In this document: piece by piece, positions 21,709 to 32,000 of the stretch | How the letters are laid out: each line of letters starts with the position of its first letter | Numbering within the stretch: position 1 is the first letter of the stretch | Origin: Pseudomonas kermanshahensis | Lineage (GTDB): Bacteria; Pseudomonadota; Gammaproteobacteria; Pseudomonadales; Pseudomonadaceae | Direction: 5' to 3' | NCBI RefSeq assembly: GCF_014269205.2 | Contig: NZ_JABWRY020000001.1 | Coordinates: 5,318,001 to 5,382,000, forward strand | Length of the DNA stretch: 64,000 bases | Made by a program: the position numbers and the translations under genes | The notes under the pieces: generated by a model | The model's database searches: none | What the model saw: the letters and a program-made list of their open reading frames with translations, nothing else | What the model was told of the DNA's origin: nothing

Positions 21709-21740
21709 AAACCCCTTGTTCTCCTACAAACAAGGGGTTT
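21709..21740 (-). terminator. Bidirectional terminator downstream of dtd
   Basis: AAACCCCTTGTT (21709-21720) pairs with AACAAGGGGTTT (21729-21740) over 12 bp with an 8-base loop, and both flanks are T-rich in the outgoing direction. It lies just beyond the dtd stop. The remaining gap to opgG (21485-21708) holds a perfect ACCTGCG/CGCAGGT hairpin near 21629-21644 and no gene that I can see. Confidence 0.85.
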
Positions 21741-21746
21741 TTGACC

Positions 21747-22184
21747 TCATATTTGTAACATAAATGTTACGGGGCCATCATTGACCAGGTGCACCTGCAT
21801 GTCCGCACCGAAGCGCCCACTCGCCACCTCGGCGTGCTGGCCCTTCGCTTGCGCTAAAAGATAGTCGAACAACTCGGCACCGAGGGCAGGCGGTGCCGCC
21901 GTCGAGAAGCCCGGCCGCATGCCGCTGCGCGTGTCCGCCGCCAAGGTGAATTGCGACACCAGCAGCAAACCGCCCCCAACATCCTTGAGCGACAGGTTCA
22001 TCTTGCCCTGTTCGTCGCTGAACACGCGATAGTTAAGCAGCTTGTGCAACAGCTTATCGGCATGTTCCCGGGTATCTTCAGGTTCGACGGCCACCAGCAC
22101 CAGCAGGCCCTGGTCGACGGCGCCGACGATCTCGCCGGCCACCTCTACCCGCGCGCCACGCACGCGTTGCAAGAGCCCCTTCAT
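21747..22184 (-). CDS. dtd: D-aminoacyl-tRNA deacylase Dtd
   Basis: The 145-residue protein hydrolyses D-amino acids from mischarged tRNA. The two diagnostic motifs, SQFTL (about residues 77-81) and NDGPVTF (near the C-terminus), form the chiral proofreading site with the Gly-cisPro pair. It begins in an ATGA overlap with the end of pip, so pip and dtd form a two-gene operon ended by the strong hairpin immediately downstream. Confidence 0.96.
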   Translation of the reverse strand: MKGLLQRVRGARVEVAGEIVGAVDQGLLVLVAVEPEDTREHADKLLHKLLNYRVFSDEQGKMNLSLKDVGGGLLLVSQFTLAADTRSGMRPGFSTAAPPALGAELFDYLLAQAKGQHAEVASGRFGADMQVHLVNDGPVTFMLQI

Positions 22185-23152
22185 GCTTCTTCCAGGGGCA
22201 GGTCGAGCAAGCGCCGGGCCATCTGGTCGGCGGCGCGCACCAGGGCATCGGTGATGCCGGGCTCTGAGGCCGCATGGCCAGCATCGCGAATGACTTTCAG
22301 CTCACTGTTGGGCCAGGCCTGGTGCAGGGCCCAGGCGTTGTCCAGCGGGCAGATCACGTCGTAGCGGCCATGCACGATCACCGCCGGCAGGTGGGCGATC
22401 TTGGGCATGTCGCGGATCAGCTGGTCCGGCTTGAGGAACGCATTGTTCATGAAATAGTGGCATTCGATGCGGGCAATCGACAGCGCCCGCTGCGGCTCGG
22501 AGAAGCGGTCGACCACCAACGGGTTGGGGCGCAGCGTGGCCGTACGGCCTTCCCAGGTGGACCAGGCCTTGGCGGCGTGCATCTGGGCGATCTGGTCGTT
22601 GCCGGTCAGGCGCTTGTGGAAGGCCTTGACCAGGTCGCCGCGCTCTTCTGGCGGGATCGGCGCAATGTAGTCCTGCCAGTAGTCGGGGAACAGGCGGCTG
22701 GCGCCTTCCTGGTAGAACCATTCGATTTCCTGCGGGCGGCACAGGAAGATGCCGCGCAGAATCAGGCCGTGCACCCGCTCGGGGTGGGTCTGGGCGTAGG
22801 CCAGGGCCAGGGTCGAGCCCCACGAGCCGCCAAACAGCACCCACTTGTCGATGCCCAGGTGCTTGCGAATGCGTTCCAGGTCTTCGACCAGGTGCCAGGT
22901 GGTGTTGTTCTCCAGGCTCGCGTGGGGCGTGGAGCGGCCACAGCCGCGCTGGTCGAAGGTGATGATGCGGTACAGGTTGGGGTCGAAGTAACAACGGCTC
23001 TGCGCGTCGCAACCGGCGCCCGGGCCACCGTGGATGAATACCACGGGTAAACCTTCCGGCGAGCCACTTTCGTCGACATACAGCACATGCGGCGCTTCCA
23101 CGGCCAGATCGTGCCGGGCGTAGGGTTTGATCTGCGGGTAGAGGGTCTGCAT
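22181..23152 (-). CDS. pip: Proline iminopeptidase (S33 family)
   Basis: The 323-residue alpha/beta hydrolase removes N-terminal proline from peptides. It shows the oxyanion HGGPG motif, QRGCGRS, the nucleophile elbow [12 protein letters not shown], and late Asp/His residues in [10 protein letters not shown] and DAGHAASEP. The ATG at 23152 has GGAG six bases upstream and gives the standard [11 protein letters not shown] start; the longer frame to 23218 adds 22 poor residues. It reads away from the giant gene at 23359, leaving a 206-base divergent promoter region. Confidence 0.95.
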   Translation of the reverse strand: MQTLYPQIKPYARHDLAVEAPHVLYVDESGSPEGLPVVFIHGGPGAGCDAQSRCYFDPNLYRIITFDQRGCGRSTPHASLENNTTWHLVEDLERIRKHLGIDKWVLFGGSWGSTLALAYAQTHPERVHGLILRGIFLCRPQEIEWFYQEGASRLFPDYWQDYIAPIPPEERGDLVKAFHKRLTGNDQIAQMHAAKAWSTWEGRTATLRPNPLVVDRFSEPQRALSIARIECHYFMNNAFLKPDQLIRDMPKIAHLPAVIVHGRYDVICPLDNAWALHQAWPNSELKVIRDAGHAASEPGITDALVRAADQMARRLLDLPLEEA

Positions 23153-23330
23153 TGCGCACTCCGTGTGAGGATTAAGTCTGCCGTTGGGCATCATAAACCT
23201 GAATTGCGCTTTGAGCATGTCCTGTTGCCATCCTTGGTCCTATCCCATCCGCAAGACGGATGGCGGCGCCCGTCAGCCTGGCAAAAACACATAACTACCT
23301 CAGTGGCCCCGGCCTGCTGAACATACTTGC

Positions 23331-23354
23331 GAGCCCACCCAAGCTTGGAGGCTC
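23331..23354 (+). promoter_or_regulatory. Hairpin enclosing the Shine-Dalgarno of the first NEL gene
   Basis: GAGCC (23331-23335) can pair with GGCTC (23350-23354), with a smaller CCA/TGG stem inside. The GGAGG ribosome-binding site (23347-23351) lies in the right-hand side, and the ATG follows eight bases later. The stem is short, so this is a candidate translational control element only. Confidence 0.35.
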
Positions 23355-23358
23355 TTGT

Positions 23359-26300
23359 ATGAACCCGTCTTCCCCTACCCCCTCGCGCAACACGCCTTTG
23401 CACGCCGCACGGATAGGCCAAGCCACCCCGCCATGGCTGAAGGCTGCCTCCAGCGAGGCGTACCAGTCGCTACGCGACGCGCAGGGCAAGGTACCGCCGT
23501 GGTTTGAAGCAGCGCTGCAGGATCAACCAGACATCGCACGCGCGCTGGCTCAGGAACATGCCCAGCACCGCAGCCACGCGGCGCAGGTCCAGGCGCTGTT
23601 CGCCTCGCTGCCAGACCTGCACACCTTCGCCAGCGAGCAACTCACACAAGCCATCAAGGCACGCTTCGACCTGGATGTTGAGGTGTCCAACACCTACCTG
23701 GTCGATGCCAGGCTGATCCAGACCGAACACGCAATCGATGCCCGACAAGCCGTCGACCGGGCAACCCGGTCGCTCCTGCAATGGGCATTGCACAATTTTG
23801 ATGCTGACGCGTGCGCAGCGGATGGCATGGATGCGCCGCAGGCCTTGCTGAAAAAGTCGGTGGTACTGGACCACCGGCGCTTCATGGGCACCGTGCCCTT
23901 GACCAATACCGTGGCGATTCCCGCCCACGCGTTTGCCGAGCTGTGCCGAACCTTGGACATCGGTGGGCGCTATCACAAACAGGTCTATGACATTTACTAC
24001 CCGGCCCCGACCGGCGACCAAGGGCCCCATGAGGCGGCCCTGCAGGTGTACGAAACACTCGCCCGTGCCGAGCAATCCGCGTTCAGGCAAAGCCTGCACA
24101 GTGCCTGGTTGCAGGGGCATATCAGCCAGGGCTTTTATGACGCGGCGCTGGCCGCCCCGCTGGACGCGCCTCTGCCGCACACAGGCAGCTCACTCACGTT
24201 CAGCCTGCTGACATTGTGGGAGGTCGAAATCGTCGGCATGGCAGTGCTGCAGTTGCAGCCCGACAGTGGCTCGCAAAACGCCAGGGTCGCACTGTACAAC
24301 CCCGACGACCCGCACGCCCCGCTGAAGGAATACGCGTCTTTAGACACACTGGAAGCCGCTTTGCGCGACGCGCTCCTACTCGACAGTCATTACCTGGACA
24401 ACTGCCTGGCGGCCCGTGACAAACCGTCGATCCAACAAAAGCTGCAAGACCGGTTGACCCCCATGGGCTGGAGCACCCGCGGCCTGCATGAGCGGGTCAC
24501 CGACCCGCAGGCAACGCTCGAACCGATACCGCACAAGGCCAGGTACTCGTTTCTAGGTACCTTGGTGACACAAAAGGTGGCCCGTCATGAAAAGGACGCC
24601 CTCTTCCATGCCGTCCCCACCTGGGCCGTGGACCTGCTGTCTGCCAAGCGTCACCGCGAGGCCATCGCCGGGAAAGTACTGACCACGCTGAACATCGCGG
24701 GCTTTTTCGTCCCGGGCCTTGGCGAAGCGATGCTCGCAGTGTGCATCGCGCAGCTGGGTTACGAAGTTTATGAGGGCATCGAAAGCTGGACCAACGACGA
24801 CCGAGAGCAAGCCCACCGCTACCTGATCGATGTGATGGAAAACACCGCTACCCTGGCTGCCTGGGCGGCGGCGGGCTATGTCGTCAAAGAAGGGATCGGA
24901 GCTGTGTTGGCGGGTAATCCAGAGGCTCCCGTGCGTGAAATTCCGGAAGTGGATACCCCTTCTTTTATCGAGGAACTCGAAGAAGTCGATTTGCCGGATG
25001 GCGACACTCGGTTGTGGAAGCCCGACCTTGCGCCCTTCGCCCACGATACGCCCTTGCCGGAGGGCCTTGAGCCGGATGAAACCGGGCTGTACACCCATGC
25101 CGGCAAGCGTTGGCTGATGCTGGAAGGCCAGCTCTATGCCGTGAAGCAAGCCCAGCCGAGCAATGCATACCGGATCGAACACCCGCGCAGGCCCCAGGCC
25201 TACACACCTGCCTTGCAGCACAACGGCGCCGGCGCCTGGCTGCATGAGCTGGACAGGCCCCTGGCGTGGCAAGGCCTGGCGCTGTTCCGGCGGGCCGGGC
25301 ACCTTTCTGGGGCGTTCGATGACGCCACAGCAACACGAATCCTGCAGGCCTGCGACATTGACGAAGCGGTGTTGCGCAGGGCGGTCGCTGACAGCCAGCG
25401 CCTGCCCGCGCTGCTGGAAGATACCTTGATCCGTTTCAACCTGGACCAGCAGATCGGGCAATTGCCTGCGGATGCTGAGCCTGGCCTACCAGGTGCCGAG
25501 TTCGAGACCCGCTATCGCCAACTACCTGCCACCCAGGCCCCTGGCGCCAGTGTGATCCAGCACGTTTATCCACAGCTTCCCGACGCCATCACCCAAGAGT
25601 TGTTGCGCAACGCCAACCCGCTTGAGCTGCAACAGTTGGTGGCCGGGCGAGTGCCCCTGCGCATTGGGCAAGAGATCCACCTTTATCAGGCGAACGTCCG
25701 GCTAACGCGTGCGTATGAAGGGGTGTATCTGCAGAGCCTGCGCAACTGGGACACCGATCAACTGATCGTGCAGACGCTCGGGCAACTGCCCGGCTGGCCA
25801 GCCGAGATCAGCCTCGTGCTTGAACAGCGCCAGCACTCACCCATCCAGCTCACGCGTATCGGGCGGCCGGACGGGCTAGGCCACACCACGATCGTCAGCG
25901 CCAGAGCAGGCTATATCGTGCTGGGCAATGACCAACCGGATGCACGGGTGGTCGCGCACACTTCCCTGTACAGCGCGCTGTTCGAGGTACTGACTGCCGC
26001 TCAACGCGAAGCGCTGAGTATCGTCGACGAGCAAGGCCTCAGGCACTTGGTTCAACAGGCCCCGCCGATGCCACGTTCGGCCTTGCGCAAGGTGCTTGGC
26101 ATGCAAGCCGTGCGTCCAGGCTTCCGCTCGCCCCTGCGCCTGGCCGATGGCCGGCTGGGCTATCCCCTCGGCGGTATGCGCCCCCGCGTCGCGAGCATTT
26201 CACGGCACACCTTGCTCAGCTCGATTCGGCAGATAGGCCAACACGCCCCCAACCCCCGGCCTGCCGAGCAGATTCTCACCGCATTGGAGCACAGGGCCCT

Positions 26301-28923
26301 CACCCGCGCCGAGATCGCAGACAGGCTCAGCACCTTGCTGGAACAACGCGATGAGCTGCACAGCCGGCTGGCCGACTGGCGGCGAATAGCGGCACTGACG
26401 CCTCGTCAGGTCCCGGATGATTTAGAGCGAGTATTGAATGCAATCGCTCAGCATTGGTACGAGCGCGCGTTCTTGACGCCCACCGACATCGCGCCCCCCC
26501 TTCGCCTGGAACGCCTGTCGCTGAACGACTTCCCGCTCAGCCTGCCGGACTTCTTCACGTCCAGCGTCACTGGCCTGCAATTGATCGAAACAGCCCCCGA
26601 AAACTTCGCCGGCTGGAGCCACCACGGCCCCCACCTCAATGCCCTGCTGCGACAGTTTGCAAACCTTCGGTCGCTGGAGATCAGCCGCGCCTACCGGCCT
26701 GAGGCCTTGCCTTCGCCGTTTCAGTTCAGCCTGCCGGTGATTGCCCAACACCTGCCAGCGCTGGAATCGCTGAGCCTGACCCATCAGAACATCTCGCTGT
26801 CATCGACCGACCTCGACAGCCTGGCCGGGCTCACTCACCTGCGCCGGCTGGACCTGAGCGGCAACCGATTGTCCGAGCAGTATCCGCCGCGTTTCAACGA
26901 AATCGCACTGGACTACCTGGGCCTGGATAACCTGGCGTTGGACCATTGGCCAGAAGGCTTGGGCTTCAACGCCGTGACCCAAATACGTCACATTGGGCTG
27001 CGCAATAATCAGATCACGATGCTGCCACGCTTCTTGCTGGACAACCGAATCAACCTCGCCGATCACGCTGTGCTCTCACTGCAGGGCAATGACCTGTTCG
27101 AGGATGACCTGCTGCGCGTGATGATGAGCGAAGATGGCCGCGCCTCCCGCTTTGAGGTGGACCGCAGCGAAGACTTCAGCGCCCGCCTGGCCCTTCGGCT
27201 GGAACGTCGCCAGCTACTACGCAACGCCATCGACGACTACGTGAACGCCTCCAGTTCCAGCGCACCGGTCAGCCAAGCCGTGATGGCCACCAGGACCCGT
27301 GTGGCAACGGCGTTGAACGAGTTCTGGCATTACCAGGAGATCGGTCTGACGCGGGCAGCCCTGCGCCTGAACGACATTGCGCTCGAGCATTTTCCCAGGC
27401 TGTTGCCGGCATTTTTCACCGAACAGGTGCATAACCTTGCGCTTGAGCGGGTAAGCGGCTCCACCGCCCAGCTCGACGGGCTGTTCCGTCAGTTCCCACA
27501 GGTGACGCGCCTGTCTGTAGATGCCTACCAGCAGGCGGAGCAAACACTGCCTTCGGCCCTGCTACGACTGCCCGGGCTGACTGACATTGCCTTGCGCAAC
27601 GCTGGCCTGGTGATCGACCAGCAGGTGATCAATACGCTGGGGCGCTTGCCCACGCTCAACTCGCTGGACCTCACGGGCAACCGCATGGGGCTGATCACAC
27701 AGGCGCCGGCAGCGCTGCAAACGCTGCGCCGCCTCGACCTGAACGCCATGGGCCTGGAGCAGTGGCCGAGCTGGGTGGACAGCCTGCTGCCGCTTGAGCT
27801 GTTGGACCTCAGTGAAAACCGCCTCACCGAATTGCCTGCGCACATCCTGGCCAACCTCGACAACAACTTTCCCATCAGCTCGATCTTGCTGTTCAGCAAC
27901 CCGCTCAGCGACGAAGCCGTCATGCGCGCTCGCGCGTCCTCGGATAGCCAGCACAGCTTTACCTTTGGCATCGACCTGTCGGACAGCATGAGCGAGTCCT
28001 CGACAGAAGGCGCGATGGGCGGCCATTTCCACTTACCCTTCCTGGACCCCGCTGCCGATGCGCCCAACCTGCAGGACTGGCTGCTCGCCTCGGACGTCGA
28101 AAACGAAGCCCTGAAAGAGTGCTGGGACGCCCTCCAGGCATCGGGCAATGCCGGAAACCTTCTGGCGCTGGTAGGCCGCCTGCGCAATGCCGCCCCTTAC
28201 CAGAATGGCAAAAGCCGTGTGGCGTTCTGCGCACGGGTGCGCAAGGTGCTGGTGAGTGCGGTGGTCAACCCGGACGACCTTGCGCTGTTCAACCATCAGG
28301 CCAGTGAGGCACTGCTGCAGGAAAACGGCGACCAGACCTGCCACGACGGCGCCTTGCTGGTGTTCCAGAATATCGAGCTGTATATCGCCAACCAGCGTTT
28401 GCAGTTCGATGCCGCAGATACCGAGGGCAACCTCTATCGGGAACTGCGCCGTTTGTATCGCCTGCAGGCACTGGATGAAATCGCCAAAAGCGAGACTGCC
28501 CGCCGGGATGAAGCAGAGGTGCGCCTCACCTACCGACGCGAGTTGAACACCCCGCTTGACCTCGGCCAACCCGAGGACACCCTGCGCTACGCGATCAGTG
28601 CCAGCATCGATGAGTTGGCGCATGCTGAACTGCAGGTCCAGCGCGGCGAGCTTGGCGAGGATTTCCTGAATTTTGCCGCCGCCAACGCTCAGTGGGTCCA
28701 ACATTTGCGGCAGGCCTACGCCGGTCGCTTTGCTGAAATCGAGCAAAGCTACCAGGCTCAGGTAGTGGACCTGCCGGAGCAGTTTCCGGACAGGCCCCTC
28801 GATACCCTTACCGAGGAATTCACGGCCCTGGAGCGAAGCAAGCAAGCGCGCGAGGCACGCCTGATTCGCGAACTCACCTCGTTCGCCAATCCAGACCGCA
28901 GGCCACGTTCCTCGACTGAGTAG
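23359..28923 (+). CDS. Giant LRR protein with NEL-type E3 ubiquitin ligase domain (1)
   Basis: The 1,854-residue protein starts at the ATG with GGAGG eight bases upstream. Parts in order: (a) a toxin-like N-terminal region, with CRTLDIGGRY near residue 198 and LYNPDDPHAPLKEYASLD near 310; (b) a hydrophobic helical pair near 435-475, flanked by a YEGIESW motif; (c) a PSFIEELEEV...PFAHDTPLP segment from about 534; (d) two LRR modules starting at residues 1048 and 1335, with LDLSGNRL and LDLSENRLTELP repeats; (e) a C-terminal domain from about 1570 containing TCHDG (Cys1661, the Cys-x-Asp motif of bacterial NEL ligases) and RRDEAEVRLTYRREL, a conserved NEL helix. NEL enzymes such as IpaH and SspH ubiquitinate host proteins. 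Here activity, secretion and target are inferred only. Confidence 0.85.
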   Translation: MNPSSPTPSRNTPLHAARIGQATPPWLKAASSEAYQSLRDAQGKVPPWFEAALQDQPDIARALAQEHAQHRSHAAQVQALFASLPDLHTFASEQLTQAIKARFDLDVEVSNTYLVDARLIQTEHAIDARQAVDRATRSLLQWALHNFDADACAADGMDAPQALLKKSVVLDHRRFMGTVPLTNTVAIPAHAFAELCRTLDIGGRYHKQVYDIYYPAPTGDQGPHEAALQVYETLARAEQSAFRQSLHSAWLQGHISQGFYDAALAAPLDAPLPHTGSSLTFSLLTLWEVEIVGMAVLQLQPDSGSQNARVALYNPDDPHAPLKEYASLDTLEAALRDALLLDSHYLDNCLAARDKPSIQQKLQDRLTPMGWSTRGLHERVTDPQATLEPIPHKARYSFLGTLVTQKVARHEKDALFHAVPTWAVDLLSAKRHREAIAGKVLTTLNIAGFFVPGLGEAMLAVCIAQLGYEVYEGIESWTNDDREQAHRYLIDVMENTATLAAWAAAGYVVKEGIGAVLAGNPEAPVREIPEVDTPSFIEELEEVDLPDGDTRLWKPDLAPFAHDTPLPEGLEPDETGLYTHAGKRWLMLEGQLYAVKQAQPSNAYRIEHPRRPQAYTPALQHNGAGAWLHELDRPLAWQGLALFRRAGHLSGAFDDATATRILQACDIDEAVLRRAVADSQRLPALLEDTLIRFNLDQQIGQLPADAEPGLPGAEFETRYRQLPATQAPGASVIQHVYPQLPDAITQELLRNANPLELQQLVAGRVPLRIGQEIHLYQANVRLTRAYEGVYLQSLRNWDTDQLIVQTLGQLPGWPAEISLVLEQRQHSPIQLTRIGRPDGLGHTTIVSARAGYIVLGNDQPDARVVAHTSLYSALFEVLTAAQREALSIVDEQGLRHLVQQAPPMPRSALRKVLGMQAVRPGFRSPLRLADGRLGYPLGGMRPRVASISRHTLLSSIRQIGQHAPNPRPAEQILTALEHRALTRAEIADRLSTLLEQRDELHSRLADWRRIAALTPRQVPDDLERVLNAIAQHWYERAFLTPTDIAPPLRLERLSLNDFPLSLPDFFTSSVTGLQLIETAPENFAGWSHHGPHLNALLRQFANLRSLEISRAYRPEALPSPFQFSLPVIAQHLPALESLSLTHQNISLSSTDLDSLAGLTHLRRLDLSGNRLSEQYPPRFNEIALDYLGLDNLALDHWPEGLGFNAVTQIRHIGLRNNQITMLPRFLLDNRINLADHAVLSLQGNDLFEDDLLRVMMSEDGRASRFEVDRSEDFSARLALRLERRQLLRNAIDDYVNASSSSAPVSQAVMATRTRVATALNEFWHYQEIGLTRAALRLNDIALEHFPRLLPAFFTEQVHNLALERVSGSTAQLDGLFRQFPQVTRLSVDAYQQAEQTLPSALLRLPGLTDIALRNAGLVIDQQVINTLGRLPTLNSLDLTGNRMGLITQAPAALQTLRRLDLNAMGLEQWPSWVDSLLPLELLDLSENRLTELPAHILANLDNNFPISSILLFSNPLSDEAVMRARASSDSQHSFTFGIDLSDSMSESSTEGAMGGHFHLPFLDPAADAPNLQDWLLASDVENEALKECWDALQASGNAGNLLALVGRLRNAAPYQNGKSRVAFCARVRKVLVSAVVNPDDLALFNHQASEALLQENGDQTCHDGALLVFQNIELYIANQRLQFDAADTEGNLYRELRRLYRLQALDEIAKSETARRDEAEVRLTYRRELNTPLDLGQPEDTLRYAISASIDELAHAELQVQRGELGEDFLNFAAANAQWVQHLRQAYAGRFAEIEQSYQAQVVDLPEQFPDRPLDTLTEEFTALERSKQAREARLIRELTSFANPDRRPRSSTE

Positions 28924-28983
28924 TCCCCACCCGACAACCGCCACAGGTAACTAACTACCACTTGGCGATAAGCCCCCGCAGAC

Positions 28984-29015
28984 AGACTCCGACACTGACC
29001 AATCAATCGGAGTCT
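28984..29015 (+). promoter_or_regulatory. Hairpin enclosing the Shine-Dalgarno of the second NEL gene
   Basis: AGACTCCGA (28984-28992) is an exact 9-bp complement of TCGGAGTCT (29007-29015) with a 14-base loop. The CGGAG ribosome-binding site lies wholly in the right arm, and the ATG is at 29019. In the folded form the site would be hidden, suggesting conditional translation. The whole gap to the preceding gene is only 95 bases. Confidence 0.5.
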
Positions 29016-29018
29016 CTC

Positions 29019-32000
29019 ATGCCTGCCATCACTGCCCCTGCCGGAATCGTCGGCGACGACGCTATCAACCCCGCCTACTCACTGATCACAGGGCTCGTCC
29101 CCGATTGGTTCAAGGCACTGCCGGCGCACCAGTACGCGGCCTTGCGCAGTGCTACCCAGCAGCCTTTGGACTGGTATGAACAGGCATGCCTGCAGATGCC
29201 GGAGACCGTCGCGACCTTTCACGCCGAGCATGCCCATTTCCGCTGGCTCGAATCCCAGAAGCAACACGCCTTGGGGCAACTGACCACCCTTGAAGCCTTC
29301 GCCGAACCCCTGCTCAAAACAGCCATCACACAGCGTTTTGGGCTGGAGGTGGACGTTCGCCGGGCCGTCCTGTTCCACCCCAGGCTTGCGGAAACGCCCT
29401 GGTCTTTCGCGAACCTGTCAAAAGACCCAGCAGTGGAGGCCGCCGCCGCCGTGCGCCGAGCCACCCAGCCCTTGCTGACCGCCGCGCTGCAAAACTTCGT
29501 GGCTGGCGACACTCAGGCCGGGGGGATGGACCTGAGGCGTATGAAAGCAGTCATCTACGACCCCGCCAATGAGGACCAAACCCTGGCGATCGCCCCCCAT
29601 GAGTTCGCCGCACTGTGCCGGGAACTGGACCTGGGCGCGCAGTACCAGAAAACCCTCGAAGCCGTGTTCAACCCCACCTCTTCGGCCGACCAAGCACCGG
29701 GGGCAGCCGCCTTCAATCAGCTCGGCCTGCTCAAACGGTGCGAAAGCTCGACGCTGAAGCTGCATGCCTGCGTGGCATACATGAAAAAGCACATCAGTGA
29801 ACGCACGTACGGTTTGCTGCTGGACGTTGCGGATAACAAGCGCGTTATGCAAGACGCCAGCCCGCTGCTGAGCCGTAACCTGCAACTGCGGGATGTCGAC
29901 CTGACTGGCGTGGTAGCCATCGGCCCGTCGGACGACCAAGGCGGCCTGCTCGGGCCCTTCACTGTCTACATTCCGGAAGACCCGGTGTGCCCTCTCAAGG
30001 AATACGCCTCCACGCTCGACTTCGTCAGCGACTTGCGCGACCGAATGTTCAGCCCAGGCTACCTGGACTTTTTCCGTGGTCTGGTGGCCGATGAGCAAGC
30101 CGACGCCCTGTTCGCCACCCTTACCGATCGCCTCTATCCGCTGGTGTGGGCCGAGGGCGGACAACTGAAGGTTCGCCGCCCGGACCGACAGGCCAAGCTG
30201 CACGTGCGCATGCACGACTACAGCCAGTCATTCCTGACCGAGTTCACCCTGCGCAAGGTTCGAAAACTGCAAACGGATGCGCTTTACCATGGCGTGCCCA
30301 CCGCGGTGATGGACGAAAAGGCACTGGAAGCGCGGCTCGCGTATTTCGCTGGCGGGGTGCTGCAGGCACTGAACATCGGCGCCTTCTTCGTACCCGTGCT
30401 GGGCCAGGTGATGATGGTTGTCACCACCTTTCAGCTGGCCTATGAAAGTTACGAGGGTATCGAAAGCTGGAGCCGTGGCGAGCGCGAGCAGGCCTTGGGC
30501 TACCTCATGGACGTGGTCGAGAACATCGCCTTGTTCGCCGCACTCGGCGCCGCCGGTGCCGGTGCTGGCACCACGCCCGCCCTCGAGCGTATACCGGTCG
30601 AAACCCCATCGTTCATCGAAGAGCTGCAAAGCGTTACCTTGGCCAATGGCAAGACACGCCTGATCAAGCCCAATATCACGCCCTTTGCCCATGACATCCT
30701 GTTGCCTGCTGGGCTAAAGCCTGACGAATTCGGCCTCTATCACTATCAGGGCAAGACTTGGCTGGCGCTGGAAGACCGCGTCTATTCGGTCAAGACCTCG
30801 CCAGGCAATCCACCCCAACAGCGCATCGAGCACCCGACCAAAGCCATCAGCTACGAGCCCTTGTTGCGTCATAACGAAGCCGGTGCCTGGCAGCATGAGT
30901 TCGAGCGCCCGCGCCAATGGCAGGGCCACACGCTGTTCCGACGACTTGGGCCTTCGGCCAGCGGGTTCTCTGAAGAAACCGCCCGACGCATCCTCGCCGT
31001 CAGCGATACCCATGAAACCGTCCTGCGCCAGGTATTGACCGAAAACCAGCGCCCGCCAGCATTGCTGGAAGACACCCTGCGCCGCTTCAGGCTAGACCAT
31101 GAGGTGTCACGGGACTTGGCCGGCACAGACGCGAACACACGTATCACTGCCTTTCAAGCGCGCTACCAGACACCGCCCGTCGATCAGGCCCCCAGCACGC
31201 AGACCATTACCCGCCGCTACCCCGCGCTGCCCGTTGGTATCGCGGATGAGTTGGCGCGCCATGCCAGCCCAGCGGAGCTGGAGCAATTGCTGGCGGGCAA
31301 GGTCCCGTTGCGTCTGGCTCAAGAAATCCATACCTACCAACAGCAGGTACGCCTGGCGCGCGCCTACGAGGGGCTCTACCTCGACAATGTGAACAACCCG
31401 GACACCGACAGGCTTGTTTTGCACAGTGTGGCGCGCTTGCCTGGCTGGGCTGACGAAATCCGCATCGAGCTACGCCAAGGCAGGTTCACCGGCCCCGTGA
31501 TCGATCAGGTAGGCGCGCCAGACGGGCCTGTTCGCAAAGTGCTGACTCAACACGCCGATGGCTACCACACCTACGATGGCGAAGGGCACGAACTGCATGG
31601 GCGCGACACGATCTACTCGGCCATCTTGCATGCATTGCCCGACGTGAACCGGGCAGCATTAGGCTTTCCCAATACCTGGGAGGGCCCTGCGCTCAAGCAG
31701 CGCGTGCAGCAGTTACCGTTACTGCCACGGCCCGAGTTGCGCAAGGTGCTCCACATGCAACCGGCTAAACCAGGCGCAAACTCGCCCATGCGCCTTGCTG
31801 ACGGGCGAGTGGGCTACCCCTTGAGCGGCCGCGGCTCGCTCGCCAGCACAGTTTTGAGGGAAGACCTGCTGTATCTGATTCGGCTGCTGGCGCTTGAGCA
31901 AGACACGCAGAGCGCCGAAGCGGTGCTGGCCGCCCTGGAGGGCGCAGGGCTGTCACGCGTGCAGATCAGCGACCGCTTGAATGAGCTGATGGCCGAGCGT

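Noticed and set aside
28962..29018. Upstream start of the second NEL gene giving 19 extra residues
   Set aside because: That start has no ribosome-binding site, and the extra residues are read through the hairpin; the ATG at 29019 has CGGAG at proper distance.
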